A stretch of 64,000 bases of DNA, from assembly GCA_965116435.1 (NCBI GenBank), contig OZ220686.1, positions 434,001 to 498,000 on the forward strand, read 5' to 3'. This document shows positions 8,945 through 18,748 of this stretch, in pieces. Position numbers and translations under genes: made by a program. Each line of letters opens with the position of its first letter. Positions within the stretch are counted from its first letter, which is position 1. The DNA comes from VXPQ01 sp965116435. Its GTDB lineage: Bacteria > Bacteroidota > Rhodothermia > Rhodothermales > VXPQ01. The notes beneath the pieces are model-generated. The model had not been told where the DNA came from. It worked only from the letters and a program-made list of their open reading frames with translations, and ran no database searches.

Positions 8945-9691
8945 ATGCATGCCGAAGTGTTTGCCACGGCCCAGTCTGCGCCGGAAACGAAGCTCAGCGG
9001 GCGCGTCGTGGTCGTAATCGATGTGCTCCGGGCTTGCTCGACGATTGTGACCGCCCTGCGCCGAGGCGCGCGCAGCGTCGTTCCAGCGCTGGACCTGGGC
9101 CACACCGCAAAAATCGCGGCGAATCTCGAACCTTCGAGTTATCTGCTCGGGGGCGAGCGCGGCGGGCATCGCATCAATACGTATCATTGCGGGAATTCTC
9201 CACTGGAGTATACCCGCGAAGTCGTACAGAACCGGACGATCATTCTGAGTACGACCAACGGGACGGTCGCCATGCACAAGGGAAGAAAAGCCCGGCAGCT
9301 GCTGGTGGGCTGTTTCCTGAATATCGATCGCGTGGTCGAGGCGGCGTGCGAGGCGGGCGGGGACCTTGTTATCGTGTGCTCGGGCCAGAAGGAACAGGTT
9401 TCTCTCGAAGACACGCTGTGCGCAGGGTATCTGCTGGATCGGCTATGGAAAGGTTGTCCGCCCGACGGCATTTCCGACGCCACGCGCATGGCCTTCGCCT
9501 TGTACGATGGGTACCGCCATGACCTCGATGCGGCATTGCGCGAGGGGACCCATGCGCAATGGCTCAGCGCCAACGGGTTTGCGGACGACGTAGACTATTG
9601 TTTTCGGTTCAACGCCATGCCCGTGCTTCCCCGGTATCGGGATAACCGGATCGTGCTGGATAAAACGGAACTGGAGCGGGTCGCCGCATGA
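8945..9691 (+). CDS. comB: 2-phosphosulfolactate phosphatase (ComB family)
   Basis: Predicted 248-residue Mg-dependent phosphatase that converts (2R)-phospho-3-sulfolactate to sulfolactate, a step of coenzyme M synthesis in archaea and of sulfolactate formation in some bacteria. Recognisable ComB motifs are VVVIDVLRACSTIVTAL, LLGGERGG, NSPLEYT, ILSTTNGTVAM and the C-terminal FNAMPVLPRYRDNRI. The start ATG at 8945 is preferred; an upstream in-frame GTG at 8894 lies inside the repeat hairpin. No other sulfolactate genes are adjacent. In this group a link to sulfonate osmolytes or sulfonolipids is possible but is inference only. Confidence 0.9.
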   Translation: MHAEVFATAQSAPETKLSGRVVVVIDVLRACSTIVTALRRGARSVVPALDLGHTAKIAANLEPSSYLLGGERGGHRINTYHCGNSPLEYTREVVQNRTIILSTTNGTVAMHKGRKARQLLVGCFLNIDRVVEAACEAGGDLVIVCSGQKEQVSLEDTLCAGYLLDRLWKGCPPDGISDATRMAFALYDGYRHDLDAALREGTHAQWLSANGFADDVDYCFRFNAMPVLPRYRDNRIVLDKTELERVAA

Positions 9692-9764
9692 CGCGGGCAA
9701 GCCGTTTCCCGTCGCATTCGCGGCGCATCCGTGGTTTTTTCTTCGGCGCGCAGTACCTTGAAGG

Positions 9765-12236
9765 ATGGCTTTAGCATCAGGCAAAAAACATAACCGCCGT
9801 CAGGTTTCCGCCAAAAAGGTTCAGGACCCCTCCACGGGCCGCATGCACGAAGCGCTTGGCCTCGTTGCGATGACGCTGTCCTTGCTGGTGTGTCTTGCGC
9901 TCGTCACCTACCGGGGCGCCGACGACGCCATCGTTGGGGGCATCACGTTCCGCGATATCTTCGTGCCCGGAGAAAACCAGGCGTCGAATATACTCGGGTG
10001 GGCAGGCGCCTGGGTCGCATACTGGATCGTGCCGCGGTTTCTGGGCTATCCGTTCGTGTTGTTGACGGGATTTTTGTGCATGGCGGGGTATTTGCTGTTC
10101 CGGCGGCGCACCAGCATCCAGCTGGTTTCGATGGGTTTGCTCGTGTTTGCGATCGTTTTCGCAGCGGCGGCCTTTTTCGGCTGGATCGCCCTGGTGTTCG
10201 ATGTGGAACTTGCCCTGTGGAGCGGGGCGCTTGGCTTGGGCGTGGCCGGATGGCTCCAGCATGTTTTCGGCACGGTCGGGTCAGCGGCGATCCTCGCGCT
10301 GCTCCTTGCCATTGCGTTCCTGTTGTTGGCGGAACCCGACGTGCAGGCCCTGTTCGACAAGGTCAGCGGCTGGAACGCCTCCAGAAAAGCCGCCGCTGCG
10401 CAGCGGCGCGCCGCGCGCAAGCAACGTACGGAAGAAAAGCGCAAGACCCGGCAGGCGAAACGGGCCGAACAGAAAAAGCGTCGCGCCGAAAAGACGCCCG
10501 GGAAAGCGTCGGAGGAAGAATCCGCGGAAGCGTCCCCCGCGTCGCGGCCATCCTCCGGGCCGACGGCGTCCGCACCAGCTTCTTCCGGGGAAACGAGCCG
10601 TACGCGGAACGACGCGTTTCGCGCCGCAGATCCTGCTCCCGACGCCGAAGACGCGCCCGAAAAGGACATTGAAATACATGTTCAGGAGCGCATCCAGGAA
10701 GAGCACGCCAGCAAGGTGCAGCGGAGCATGGATATTCCCGACGAAAAGTTCGCGCACAAGTACCGCTTCCCCCCGGTCAAGCTGCTGGACAAGCGCGATG
10801 CGGACGAAATCCCGATCGACTACGACGAACTGGAAGAAAACAAGCGGATTCTGCTCGACAAACTGGATACGTACGGCATTGAAATACGGGAGATCAACGC
10901 CATTGTGGGGCCGACGGTCACCTTGTACGAACTGACGCCGGCGCCGGGCGTGAAAATCAACAAGATCACGGCCCTCGAAAACGATCTGGCCATGGCGATG
11001 GCGGCGCGGGGCATCCGGATTATTGCGCCCATTCCCGGAAAATCCGCCGTGGGCGTGGAAATACCCAATCGCCGCCGCGAGCTGGTTCGTATCCGCGACG
11101 TCATCGGGACCGCGCGATTTCGCGACTCCGATATGGCGTTGCCGGTGCCCGTCGGCAAGACCATCGAAGGCGAAGTATTCATGATCGACCTGGCGAAACT
11201 GCCTCATCTGCTTATTGCAGGGGCCACGGGATCCGGGAAATCAGTGGGGTTGAATACGTTGATTACCGGATTAATGTATGCCTGCCATCCCGCCAGTCTG
11301 AAATTCGTCATGATCGATCCCAAAAAGATCGAGTTGCAGCAATACAAGTACATCGCGGATCATTACGCGGCAATGCCGGAAAACAGCGAGGAGCCGATCA
11401 TTACCGATGTGAGCCAGGCGCTGGGCGCGCTCAAATCCTGTGAGCGCGAGATGGAGCTGCGGTACGACCTGTTTTCCGAGGCGCAGGCGCGCTCCATCAA
11501 GGATTACAACAACAAAGTGCGCGCCGGCCAACCGGAAACAGCGGATTCCCTCCGGCACTTGCCGTATATCGTGGTAATCATAGATGAACTTGCGGACCTT
11601 ATGATGTTGGCGGGCAAGGAGATAGAGGCGCCGATAGCCCGTCTTGCCCAGATGGCCCGCGCAGTGGGCATACACCTTGTGCTGGCTACGCAACGCCCCT
11701 CTGTGGATGTGATTACGGGATTGATCAAGGCGAATTTCCCGGCGCGCATCGCGTATCAGGTGGCCTCCAAGGTCGATTCCCGCACCATTCTCGATCAAAA
11801 CGGCGCCGAAGGCCTTGTCGGCAACGGCGACCTGCTGTATATGCTCGGAAGCCGGGCCGTCCGTTTGCAGGGGCCGTACATCGCTTCGGACGAAGTGGAT
11901 CGCGTCGTGGATTTCGTGGCGAAGCAGCAAGGCGCCGGCCCCTACGCATTACCTCCTTTCGGGGACGACGCCGGTCCGGGCGCTACGAGCGGCATGGACG
12001 AGATGGACCCGTTCTTTGAAGAGGCAGCCCACATTCTCGTGCGGGCGCGCCAGGGCTCGGTTTCGCTCCTGCAACGCAAATTGTCCATCGGGTACACAAG
12101 AGCCGCCCGCATCGTGGATCAACTCGAACAAGCGGGCGTCGTGGGCCGCTTCGTAGGGTCCAAGGCGCGCGACGTCCTCGTGGAGTCCGAGGAGGAACTG
12201 GAACGCTTGCTTGCCGACGTCAGAACATCCGCTTAG
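9765..12236 (+). CDS. ftsK: FtsK/SpoIIIE DNA translocase
   Basis: Predicted 823-residue hexameric dsDNA motor that clears chromosome dimers and trailing DNA from the division septum. The N-terminal ~200 residues hold about four membrane segments. A long Lys/Arg/Glu-rich linker follows (residues ~205-310), then the FtsK alpha domain (YELTPAPGVKINKI), the motor with Walker A GATGSGKSV near residue 485 and Walker B VVIIDELADLMM, and a C-terminal winged-helix gamma domain (ISIGYTRAARIVDQLE type). The ATG at 9765 sits directly on an AAGG ribosome-binding stretch. The linker is shorter than in E. coli FtsK, as in most non-enteric homologues. Confidence 0.95.
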   Translation: MALASGKKHNRRQVSAKKVQDPSTGRMHEALGLVAMTLSLLVCLALVTYRGADDAIVGGITFRDIFVPGENQASNILGWAGAWVAYWIVPRFLGYPFVLLTGFLCMAGYLLFRRRTSIQLVSMGLLVFAIVFAAAAFFGWIALVFDVELALWSGALGLGVAGWLQHVFGTVGSAAILALLLAIAFLLLAEPDVQALFDKVSGWNASRKAAAAQRRAARKQRTEEKRKTRQAKRAEQKKRRAEKTPGKASEEESAEASPASRPSSGPTASAPASSGETSRTRNDAFRAADPAPDAEDAPEKDIEIHVQERIQEEHASKVQRSMDIPDEKFAHKYRFPPVKLLDKRDADEIPIDYDELEENKRILLDKLDTYGIEIREINAIVGPTVTLYELTPAPGVKINKITALENDLAMAMAARGIRIIAPIPGKSAVGVEIPNRRRELVRIRDVIGTARFRDSDMALPVPVGKTIEGEVFMIDLAKLPHLLIAGATGSGKSVGLNTLITGLMYACHPASLKFVMIDPKKIELQQYKYIADHYAAMPENSEEPIITDVSQALGALKSCEREMELRYDLFSEAQARSIKDYNNKVRAGQPETADSLRHLPYIVVIIDELADLMMLAGKEIEAPIARLAQMARAVGIHLVLATQRPSVDVITGLIKANFPARIAYQVASKVDSRTILDQNGAEGLVGNGDLLYMLGSRAVRLQGPYIASDEVDRVVDFVAKQQGAGPYALPPFGDDAGPGATSGMDEMDPFFEEAAHILVRARQGSVSLLQRKLSIGYTRAARIVDQLEQAGVVGRFVGSKARDVLVESEEELERLLADVRTSA

Positions 12237-12259
12237 CACTCTTGGATCGCACGGGGTTT

Positions 12260-13393
12260 ATGTCGTCTTTTCCTGTCGTAGGCATTCTTGGCGGTGGACA
12301 GCTGGCCCGGATGACGGCCTTCGCCGCGCGGCGCATGGGTTTCGGCGTACGTTTTTTGCTCCCGGAACCCGCGGGCCCCGTACAGGACCTTGGCCCCTGC
12401 TTCACGGGAGACTGGACCGACCCCGACGTACTCCGTGCATTCGGCATGGGCTGCACCGTGGTGACGGTCGAGAGCGAATGGGCGCCGGTCCACGAAGCGG
12501 AGGCGGCCTTTGAGGGCCAGGTCCCCGTTCGTCCGGGCTCCTTTACGCTCGATATTATTCGGCACAAGGGGCGGCAGAAAACCTGGTTGCGAGATGCGGG
12601 ATTGCCCACCCCCGAGTTCGCCTGTTGCGCCACGTTCGACGAAGCTCTTGCTGCCGCGAATCAGTTCGGATACCCCGTGCTCGCCAAAAAATACACCCAT
12701 GCGTACGACGGGTACGGGAACCGGACGGTCCGTTCTGCGAAAGCGCTGCGGGCGGCGTGGGAATCCCTCGCTGCGGAAGACGGCTTGCTGATCGAAGCGT
12801 TCGTGGCGTTTCAGCGGGAGCTTTCCGTGCTGGTGGCCCGCAGGCCCGGCGGCGAGTATGTCGCGTATCCCGTGGCGGACACGGAGCAGCGCGATCATCG
12901 GTGCTATGCGGTGGAAGTTCCGTCGCGCATGCACGCATCCGAAAGGGACGCGGCGCGACAGATCGGGGTGGACGCCGCCATTTCCGTGCAGGGAACGGGG
13001 CTCGTCGCCGTCGAACTTTTTCAGACGGAAGCCGGACAATTCCTGATCAACGAATTGGCGCCGCGCCCGCATAACACGGGACATTATTCCATTGAGGGCA
13101 GCCATGCCTCGCAATTCGAAAATCATCTCCGGGCCGTGCTGGACCTGCCGCTTGGCGACCCGTCCCTGCGCGCGCCCTTTGCCGCGATGGTGAACGTACT
13201 GGGCGCCCGCAATGGCCCGGCGTCTCCCGACGGATTGCGCGAAGCGCTGGCGGTTCCCGGCGCCGCCGTGCACGTATATGGCAAAACAGAGACCCGAATA
13301 CATCGTAAAATGGGGCATGTCACGGTTACGGGCGGCGACCGCAGCGCTGTGCGCCAGCACGCCGAGCGGGCCGCCGCCTGCCTTCGCTTGTAA
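12260..13393 (+). CDS. purK: 5-(carboxyamino)imidazole ribonucleotide synthase
   Basis: Predicted 377-residue ATP-grasp enzyme of purine synthesis, making N5-CAIR from AIR, bicarbonate and ATP. It starts VVGILGGGQLARM, the diagnostic PurK N terminus, followed by the ATP-grasp core (FGYPVLAKKYTHAYDGYGN, LIEAFVAFQRELSVLVAR) and the catalytic INELAPRPHNTGHYSIEG motif. The ATG at 12260 is chosen over an in-frame TTG at 12242. It lies 24 bases after ftsK and is followed after 33 bases by purE, the enzyme for the next step, so the pair is very probably an operon. Confidence 0.96.
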   Translation: MSSFPVVGILGGGQLARMTAFAARRMGFGVRFLLPEPAGPVQDLGPCFTGDWTDPDVLRAFGMGCTVVTVESEWAPVHEAEAAFEGQVPVRPGSFTLDIIRHKGRQKTWLRDAGLPTPEFACCATFDEALAAANQFGYPVLAKKYTHAYDGYGNRTVRSAKALRAAWESLAAEDGLLIEAFVAFQRELSVLVARRPGGEYVAYPVADTEQRDHRCYAVEVPSRMHASERDAARQIGVDAAISVQGTGLVAVELFQTEAGQFLINELAPRPHNTGHYSIEGSHASQFENHLRAVLDLPLGDPSLRAPFAAMVNVLGARNGPASPDGLREALAVPGAAVHVYGKTETRIHRKMGHVTVTGGDRSAVRQHAERAAACLRL

Positions 13394-13426
13394 CGCAGCA
13401 CCTTTTCTGACGCATCTTGGTGAATC

Positions 13427-13942
13427 ATGGCTCTTGTAGGCATTACCATGGGATCCCGGTCGGATCTCCCCGTTATGGCCGACGCAGCGGATGTGCTGCG
13501 CGCACTGAATATATCGTTTGAGGTGCGCGTGCTTTCCGCCCATCGCACGCCCCATCATATGGGGGACTATGCCCGTACGGCGCATACGCGCGGCGTACGA
13601 GCCATTATTGCGGGCGCCGGGGGCGCCGCCCACCTGCCCGGGATGATCGCCGCCTGGTCTCCCCTTCCCGTGATTGGCGTTCCCGTGCCGGGGAAGAAGC
13701 TGGACGGCCTCGACGCCTTGCTGTCTATCGTGCAAATGCCCCGCGGCGTGCCCGTCGCTACGGTAGCGATCGGCGGCGCCCGCAACGCCGGACTCCTTGC
13801 GGCGCAGATTATCGGCGCGTCCGACCCGGATGTGCTGGGCCGGATCGTGGAGTACAAGGCGCAGATGGCGCAGCAGGTAGAAGCCATGGACGCCTCTGTC
13901 GTCGAGGCGCTGGAAGAGATGCTCCAGAAGTCCGATCCATAA
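13427..13942 (+). CDS. purE: 5-(carboxyamino)imidazole ribonucleotide mutase
   Basis: Predicted 171-residue class I PurE, which moves the carboxylate of N5-CAIR to give CAIR. Signatures: GITMGSRSDLPVM at the N terminus, VLSAHRTPHHM, IAGAGGAAHLPGMIA and GVPVPGKKLDGLDALLSIVQMP. Full length. It is partnered with purK just upstream, which is the arrangement typical of the N5-CAIR route. It converges with the next gene on the other strand, with about 60 bases between the stops. Confidence 0.96.
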   Translation: MALVGITMGSRSDLPVMADAADVLRALNISFEVRVLSAHRTPHHMGDYARTAHTRGVRAIIAGAGGAAHLPGMIAAWSPLPVIGVPVPGKKLDGLDALLSIVQMPRGVPVATVAIGGARNAGLLAAQIIGASDPDVLGRIVEYKAQMAQQVEAMDASVVEALEEMLQKSDP

Positions 13943-14004
13943 CGGCGGGCCTGGTTGCCTGACGCTGGGCGCCGGACTTTGGAGGCCGTATTCTGGTCGC
14001 CGGA

Positions 14005-16461
14005 CTATTCCAGAAAAAGGTCCGTCGCGCGTTCGACGCTTTTCCCGGTCGCAAGGTCGCGCACGCGCAAGGTCAGTTCATACAGCCCTGCCGCCTGATT
14101 CGTCGCATCGAGGATCAGGTAATTCGTTTCGTCCGGCGACGATCCCGCCCCGGGAACGCTCACGGATACGCCGCTTCCGCGGCCGCCAAAGAGGTTTTTA
14201 ACAAACCGGGTTACGCCTTTCGACGGGTCGCGGGGCGCGAGGCGGGCTTCCATTTCGTATCGGGTCGCTCCGTTTTCATCGAGAGCCAACTGGTATATCT
14301 CGAAAAAGAGATAGATGGGTTGCTTGTGCGAGAACACGTTCCACGGGGCAGGCATTATGGAAAATCCGGCCCGTTGCAAGGCGGCGCCGTCCGGGGCTGC
14401 CAGATCGGCCTCCTCAATTCCGTAGGCCAGCATCAGGTCGCTGACCTGCAGTTCGTCCTGCCCGAAATCGGGAACGTCAATGCTTCGGCGCTGCACCGCA
14501 ACGGTGCCGCCGCTGGCCGTTTCGAACTCCATGGACACCTCGTGTCGCCCGGGAGGCGCCGACATGACCTGGGCCCCCACCCAGAGATGCGCCTCTTCGA
14601 AGGAGCGCATCTGTTCGCGTTGAAGCCCGTAGACCGTTTGCCGCCGTTCAACGAGTAGGTCCCGGTTCTCGCCCACCAGAAATGCGCCGATGCGCGCCGC
14701 AATATCTATGGTTTCCCGTTGTCGTCCGTCGTCGGAAATCGGAATCCCGTACGATACGTACAGATCCGCCTCCCCTTGCTCCCCATAGCTGCCCTTGAAG
14801 GCGCTGGTCACGAACGGAATATCCACGCGGCGACCGGACGTCTCGTATTCGTAGCGTTCCGGAACCCGCGCAACCGTTTCTTTCGCGGTGAGCGAATAGT
14901 CGTTCAGCCAGGCCGGAACGCCGGCGGACATATCCGAAGCGCTTGGGGAATACAGCCGGTATTCTCCATTCCGAAACGGATCCTCGAAGACGAACCGGAA
15001 ATCGCCGTAATCCCATATGTTGAACGTGTTCGTCTCCGCCAGCATGTCGAAATTCCCGCCGAGATGCGCCCCGCGCGGGGTAAAGTTCATGTCGGACGGC
15101 GTTAATACGGATCGCGGATCGTTGCCGGACGTAGGCGCCGTCCCGAGGTCCCGTATTCCAGACGAACTTCCCGGCACAATAACGACGTCGTGCGCCGGAG
15201 GTCCGTATCGCACGAGAATATGGCCTCGCTCCGTATCCCATCCGCGCAAATCGAGCGCTTCGCTGCCGTACAGCAGATCGGCGTACACGAGGCGCGCGTA
15301 GTGCTCGATTTTTCGTTCGTTCCAGGGCGTGAGATAGCGCGGGTCCTTACTTGCCCAGAAGCGCGCCGAGTAGGCTACAGGGTCTTCCTCGTAGCGTGCT
15401 TCTTCGTCGGGCGCCAGCAGCAACGCGAGCGTTTCGAACACGTTTTTTTCCTCGGGGTCCATATAGCGCAACGCCGTTTCGAACGCATGGGCCGCCCCTG
15501 CCGGATCGTCTCCGTATGCCTGCGCCAGCCCCAGATACAGCCAGGTAGACGCTCGTTCGGGGAACACCGCATACATGTTTTCGAGCATCTGCCGGGCGGC
15601 CTCGTATTCTCCTTTCAGCGCATACACCTTCATAAGTTGCCGATACGCCGGGAGCCGGTGGGGATCGGACGTCAGCGCGCTGCCGAGATGCGCGACGGCG
15701 CGTTCGTAGGCCCGTTGCGCCCGCCGCGACAGATCCATGATCGGCACGCCCTGATCCTCCAGTTGCTCTACATCGAAGCGATCGGCAAGAAACACGCGCG
15801 TCGGATCGTCGATGAACGCAGGCACGGTTTCGGGCGCGCTTGCGTCCGTGGCGTTGAACCCTTCTTCCGCTTCGATGTCTTCCTGCAAGGGCGTTTGCAT
15901 AGCCAGCGGCGGGTCTCCCAGCGCCATGGCCTGGCTGCCGCGATGCAGATTGCCGCTGAAGGTCATGCTGGGGAACATGACGGCGTTGCGGTAACGCCAG
16001 AAATCGCGGATAAAGAGCGTGCCCAGTTCCTCGTGCGCGAACGCATTCGTGGAATCGATGGCGAGAATCTTTCTGGAGAGGGCGATGCGCCGCTGTTCGA
16101 GAAGACGTTCCTGGATGCGAGTCCTCGACTCCTTGCGTAATTGCACCAGTTTGGCGGCCAGGTATTCGGTATTGTCCGGCTCCATTGCGATCGCCTCGTC
16201 CAGCGCGTCCGCCGCCTTGCCCGGATCGACCAACGGCGTTTCGGTGTACAGGCGCGCCAGCAAGTAATGCGCTTCGGCCCGGTCCGGCTCCGATTCCGCC
16301 GCCCGCAACAGGGCCTGTTCGGCTTGCTCGTACGCGGCGGCCTCAAAGGCCTGCCGACCTGCTTCCATCGCGCTATCCGCCGATTGGGCATAGGCCGCCG
16401 ACGACAGGCCGCAAAAGCCGAGAAGAAATACGATAGGCAGCGCGCGCATTGCGATCAGCAT
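14005..16461 (-). CDS. Exported GWxTD-domain protein with TPR-like N terminus
   Basis: Predicted 818-residue exported protein. The signal peptide is MLIAMRALPIVFLLGFCG with cleavage near AYAQS; an ATG four codons in (16449) is an equally good start. Residues ~35-380 form TPR-like helical repeats (EAGRQAFEAAAYEQAEQALL, AEAHYLLARLYTE). The motif GWDTERGHILVRYGPP near residue 405 is the signature of the GWxTD domain, found in Bacteroidota, Acidobacteriota and relatives but of unknown biochemical role. The C-terminal half is beta-rich and carries Ig-like strands. It lies downstream of tyrS on the same strand. I cannot assign a function. Confidence 0.8.
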   Translation of the reverse strand: MLIAMRALPIVFLLGFCGLSSAAYAQSADSAMEAGRQAFEAAAYEQAEQALLRAAESEPDRAEAHYLLARLYTETPLVDPGKAADALDEAIAMEPDNTEYLAAKLVQLRKESRTRIQERLLEQRRIALSRKILAIDSTNAFAHEELGTLFIRDFWRYRNAVMFPSMTFSGNLHRGSQAMALGDPPLAMQTPLQEDIEAEEGFNATDASAPETVPAFIDDPTRVFLADRFDVEQLEDQGVPIMDLSRRAQRAYERAVAHLGSALTSDPHRLPAYRQLMKVYALKGEYEAARQMLENMYAVFPERASTWLYLGLAQAYGDDPAGAAHAFETALRYMDPEEKNVFETLALLLAPDEEARYEEDPVAYSARFWASKDPRYLTPWNERKIEHYARLVYADLLYGSEALDLRGWDTERGHILVRYGPPAHDVVIVPGSSSGIRDLGTAPTSGNDPRSVLTPSDMNFTPRGAHLGGNFDMLAETNTFNIWDYGDFRFVFEDPFRNGEYRLYSPSASDMSAGVPAWLNDYSLTAKETVARVPERYEYETSGRRVDIPFVTSAFKGSYGEQGEADLYVSYGIPISDDGRQRETIDIAARIGAFLVGENRDLLVERRQTVYGLQREQMRSFEEAHLWVGAQVMSAPPGRHEVSMEFETASGGTVAVQRRSIDVPDFGQDELQVSDLMLAYGIEEADLAAPDGAALQRAGFSIMPAPWNVFSHKQPIYLFFEIYQLALDENGATRYEMEARLAPRDPSKGVTRFVKNLFGGRGSGVSVSVPGAGSSPDETNYLILDATNQAAGLYELTLRVRDLATGKSVERATDLFLE

Positions 16462-16550
16462 GAAGTCGGAAGCGATGTGCGTACTCGTTGCGGCCAATCT
16501 GCCCGCATACGGAATATCTCCATAATTTTTCTTCGCGGCAATGGTTCCGA

Positions 16551-17789
16551 TCAGGCGTCGCCTTTGTCGCGGTTTCGCACAATACGGGCAAACCGCCGCT
16601 TGCCCGCCTTGATCACGAACGAAGGGCCTGTCTGTATATCCATTTCCATCCGTACGTCGGATATTTTGTCTCCGTCGATGGAAACGGCGTTTTGCGCAAT
16701 CAGCCGTCGGGCTTCTCCGTTCGAACTCGTGAGTCCAGCGCGGGTCATCAGGTCCAGAATACCCATGCGAGGTCCATCTTCCGGGGCGAAGCGGACATCG
16801 TGTATGTGCTCCGGAATGCCGCCCTGAATCACCGTGCGCTCAAAATGCCGCCGCGCCTTGTCTGCGGCGTCGGCCCCGTGGTACATGCTTGCGATGGTCC
16901 AGGCCAGCCGGTGCTTCGCGTTGCGGGGTTCCCGGCTGGCCGCTGCGCGCAGAGCCGGGAGTTCGTCCGTCGGCGCGTTCGTGGCCAGCTCAAACCAGGG
17001 ATAGATCAAATCATCCGGAATGGAAAGCGTTTTCCCGTACATATCCTCGGGAGATTCCGAAATCCCGATATAGTTGTCAAGCGACTTGGACATTTTTTCG
17101 ACGCCGTCCGTCCCGGGCAGGATAGGCGTCATAACGCATACCTGTGGCTCCATCCCTTCGGATTGCTGCACGGCCCGCCCCACGAGCAGGTTGAATTTCT
17201 GGTCCGTGCCGCCCAGTTCGATATCGGCGCGGACGGCCACCGAGTCCTGCGCCTGCGCCAGCGGATACAGAAACTCGTGAATGCCTATCGGTTCGCCGGA
17301 TGTGCGCCGCTTTTCGAAGTCGTCGCGTTCCAGCATCCGGGCCACCGTGTATTTGCTGGCCAGTCGAATCACGTCGCTGAAGCGCATGGCGTCGAGCCAC
17401 TCCGAGTTGTAGACGATGCGGGTGCGTTCGGGGTCCAGAATGTGCGACGCCTGCTCGAAATAGGACCGCCCGTTCTCCCGGGTTTCTTCGACGGTTAGCG
17501 CAGGCCGCCCTTGCGCCCGACCGCTTGGGTCCCCGATCGTGCCTGTAAAATCCCCGACGATAAGCACGGCCTGGTGCCCCAAATCCTGAAAATCCCGCAA
17601 TTTGCGGAGCGCCACCGAGTGCCCGAGGTGCAGATCCGGGCGGCTTGGATCGCAGCCCAGCTTGACAATGAGCGGCTGCCCCGTTTCTTCGGCCTTGCGG
17701 AGCTTGTCCGCGAGGGCGTCTTGCGGAACGATTTCGGCGGCGCCGCGCTCGATCCGGGCAAGTTGTTCGTCGATCGGCGGAAATTTCAT
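16551..17789 (-). CDS. tyrS: Tyrosyl-tRNA synthetase
   Basis: Predicted 412-residue class I aminoacyl-tRNA synthetase charging tRNA-Tyr. The HIGH-class motif appears as PDLHLGHS near residue 52 and the KMSKS loop as KMSKSLDNYIG near 233. The C terminus is an S4 RNA-binding domain (EARRLIAQNAVSIDGDKISD). Length and domain order fit the TyrRS subgroup with long KMSKS spacing. It is the last translation gene of the - strand block that starts with ffh, about 94 bases after smpB. Confidence 0.96.
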   Translation of the reverse strand: MKFPPIDEQLARIERGAAEIVPQDALADKLRKAEETGQPLIVKLGCDPSRPDLHLGHSVALRKLRDFQDLGHQAVLIVGDFTGTIGDPSGRAQGRPALTVEETRENGRSYFEQASHILDPERTRIVYNSEWLDAMRFSDVIRLASKYTVARMLERDDFEKRRTSGEPIGIHEFLYPLAQAQDSVAVRADIELGGTDQKFNLLVGRAVQQSEGMEPQVCVMTPILPGTDGVEKMSKSLDNYIGISESPEDMYGKTLSIPDDLIYPWFELATNAPTDELPALRAAASREPRNAKHRLAWTIASMYHGADAADKARRHFERTVIQGGIPEHIHDVRFAPEDGPRMGILDLMTRAGLTSSNGEARRLIAQNAVSIDGDKISDVRMEMDIQTGPSFVIKAGKRRFARIVRNRDKGDA

Positions 17790-17883
17790 GGGCTTGCGGC
17801 TTCCTTTCGGCGTACCTGGAGATTACCTGGAGCAATGCTTGGCGCGGGCGGAACAGGCGATATCGAAGAATCTTGCAGGCAAG

Positions 17884-18366
17884 TCAATGACGTACGCTGG
17901 ACGCCCGCTCGATCCGGCGCTTCGCTTCTCGCTCGGCAATGCTGGCGCGGCGATCGTGCAGTTTCTTCCCCTTGCACAGACCGACCTTCACTTTTGCGTA
18001 CCCGTTTTTCAGATACACGGACAACGGAATCACCGTATAGCCTTTTTGCGCGCAGGCCTTGCTCCACTTGCGCAGCTCCCGGCGATGCAACAAAAGGCGC
18101 CGGGGACGAACCGGCGAAGGCGCGGTCGAGGCGTCCGCAAATTCGTACGGCGCAATATGGCAATCCATCAGCGTCATGGTGTCCGGCTGGACGCTACACC
18201 AGGCTTCTTGCAGGGAAATTTTCCCCTGCCGGACAGACTTTACCTCGCTTCCCCGCAATGCAATGCCGGCTTCGATCGTTTCCTCGACGTGGTATTCGTG
18301 ATACGCCTTGCGATTTCGCGTAATCGGCGTAGCGCCGCCCGAAGTGCTATCGCCTGGACCCGTCAT
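17884..18366 (-). CDS. smpB: SsrA-binding protein SmpB
   Basis: Predicted 160-residue partner of tmRNA in trans-translation, which rescues stalled ribosomes. Signatures: RNRKAYHEYHVEETIEAGI, GSEVKSVRQGKISLQEAW and LYLKNGYAKVKVGLCKGKK-type strands, followed by the basic C-terminal tail (HDRRASIAEREAKRRIERA) that occupies the mRNA channel. The start at 18366 overlaps the end of rplS by 20 bases, indicating tight coupling. The tmRNA gene itself is not recognised in this window. Confidence 0.95.
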   Translation of the reverse strand: MTGPGDSTSGGATPITRNRKAYHEYHVEETIEAGIALRGSEVKSVRQGKISLQEAWCSVQPDTMTLMDCHIAPYEFADASTAPSPVRPRRLLLHRRELRKWSKACAQKGYTVIPLSVYLKNGYAKVKVGLCKGKKLHDRRASIAEREAKRRIERASSVRH

Positions 18367-18712
18367 GGATTTTTTCTTTGATACGGGCGGCCTTCCCGCG
18401 GCGGGATCGCAAGAAATAGAGCTTAGCCCGCCGCACGCGCCCCTGCCGAACCCGCTCGATTTTAGCGATTTTCGGCGAGTTGATCGGAAAAATTCGCTCC
18501 ACGCCCACGCCGTTGGATATCTTGCGCACCGTAAAGGTTCTGCCTGGCCCTGTCCCTTGCTCGGCGATCACGACGCCCTGGTATTGCTGGATGCGCTCCT
18601 TGTCCCCTTCTACGACGCGCACATGCACGTTTATCGTATCGCCGGGCTTGAATTCCGGGATATCGTCCCGAATCTGGGTTGTTTCGACGAGTTGCATGAG
18701 ATTCGTAGCCAT
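18347..18712 (-). CDS. rplS: Ribosomal protein bL19
   Basis: Predicted 121-residue 50S protein at the subunit interface. The core sequence (PGDTINVHVRVVEGDKERIQ, GVVIAEQGTGPGRTFTVRKI, GVGVERIFPINSPKIAKIE, RRAKLYFLR) is typical and full length. The ATG at 18712 is the family start; the frame is open further upstream into a repeat hairpin but without homology. Order rpsP-rimM-trmD-rplS is the classical operon. A 37-bp repeat hairpin separates it from trmD, and its 3' end overlaps smpB. Confidence 0.97.
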   Translation of the reverse strand: MATNLMQLVETTQIRDDIPEFKPGDTINVHVRVVEGDKERIQQYQGVVIAEQGTGPGRTFTVRKISNGVGVERIFPINSPKIAKIERVRQGRVRRAKLYFLRSRRGKAARIKEKIHDGSRR

Positions 18713-18748
18713 GGCGCTATGCCTCTGAAAAGGATGATGCCTGTTTAT

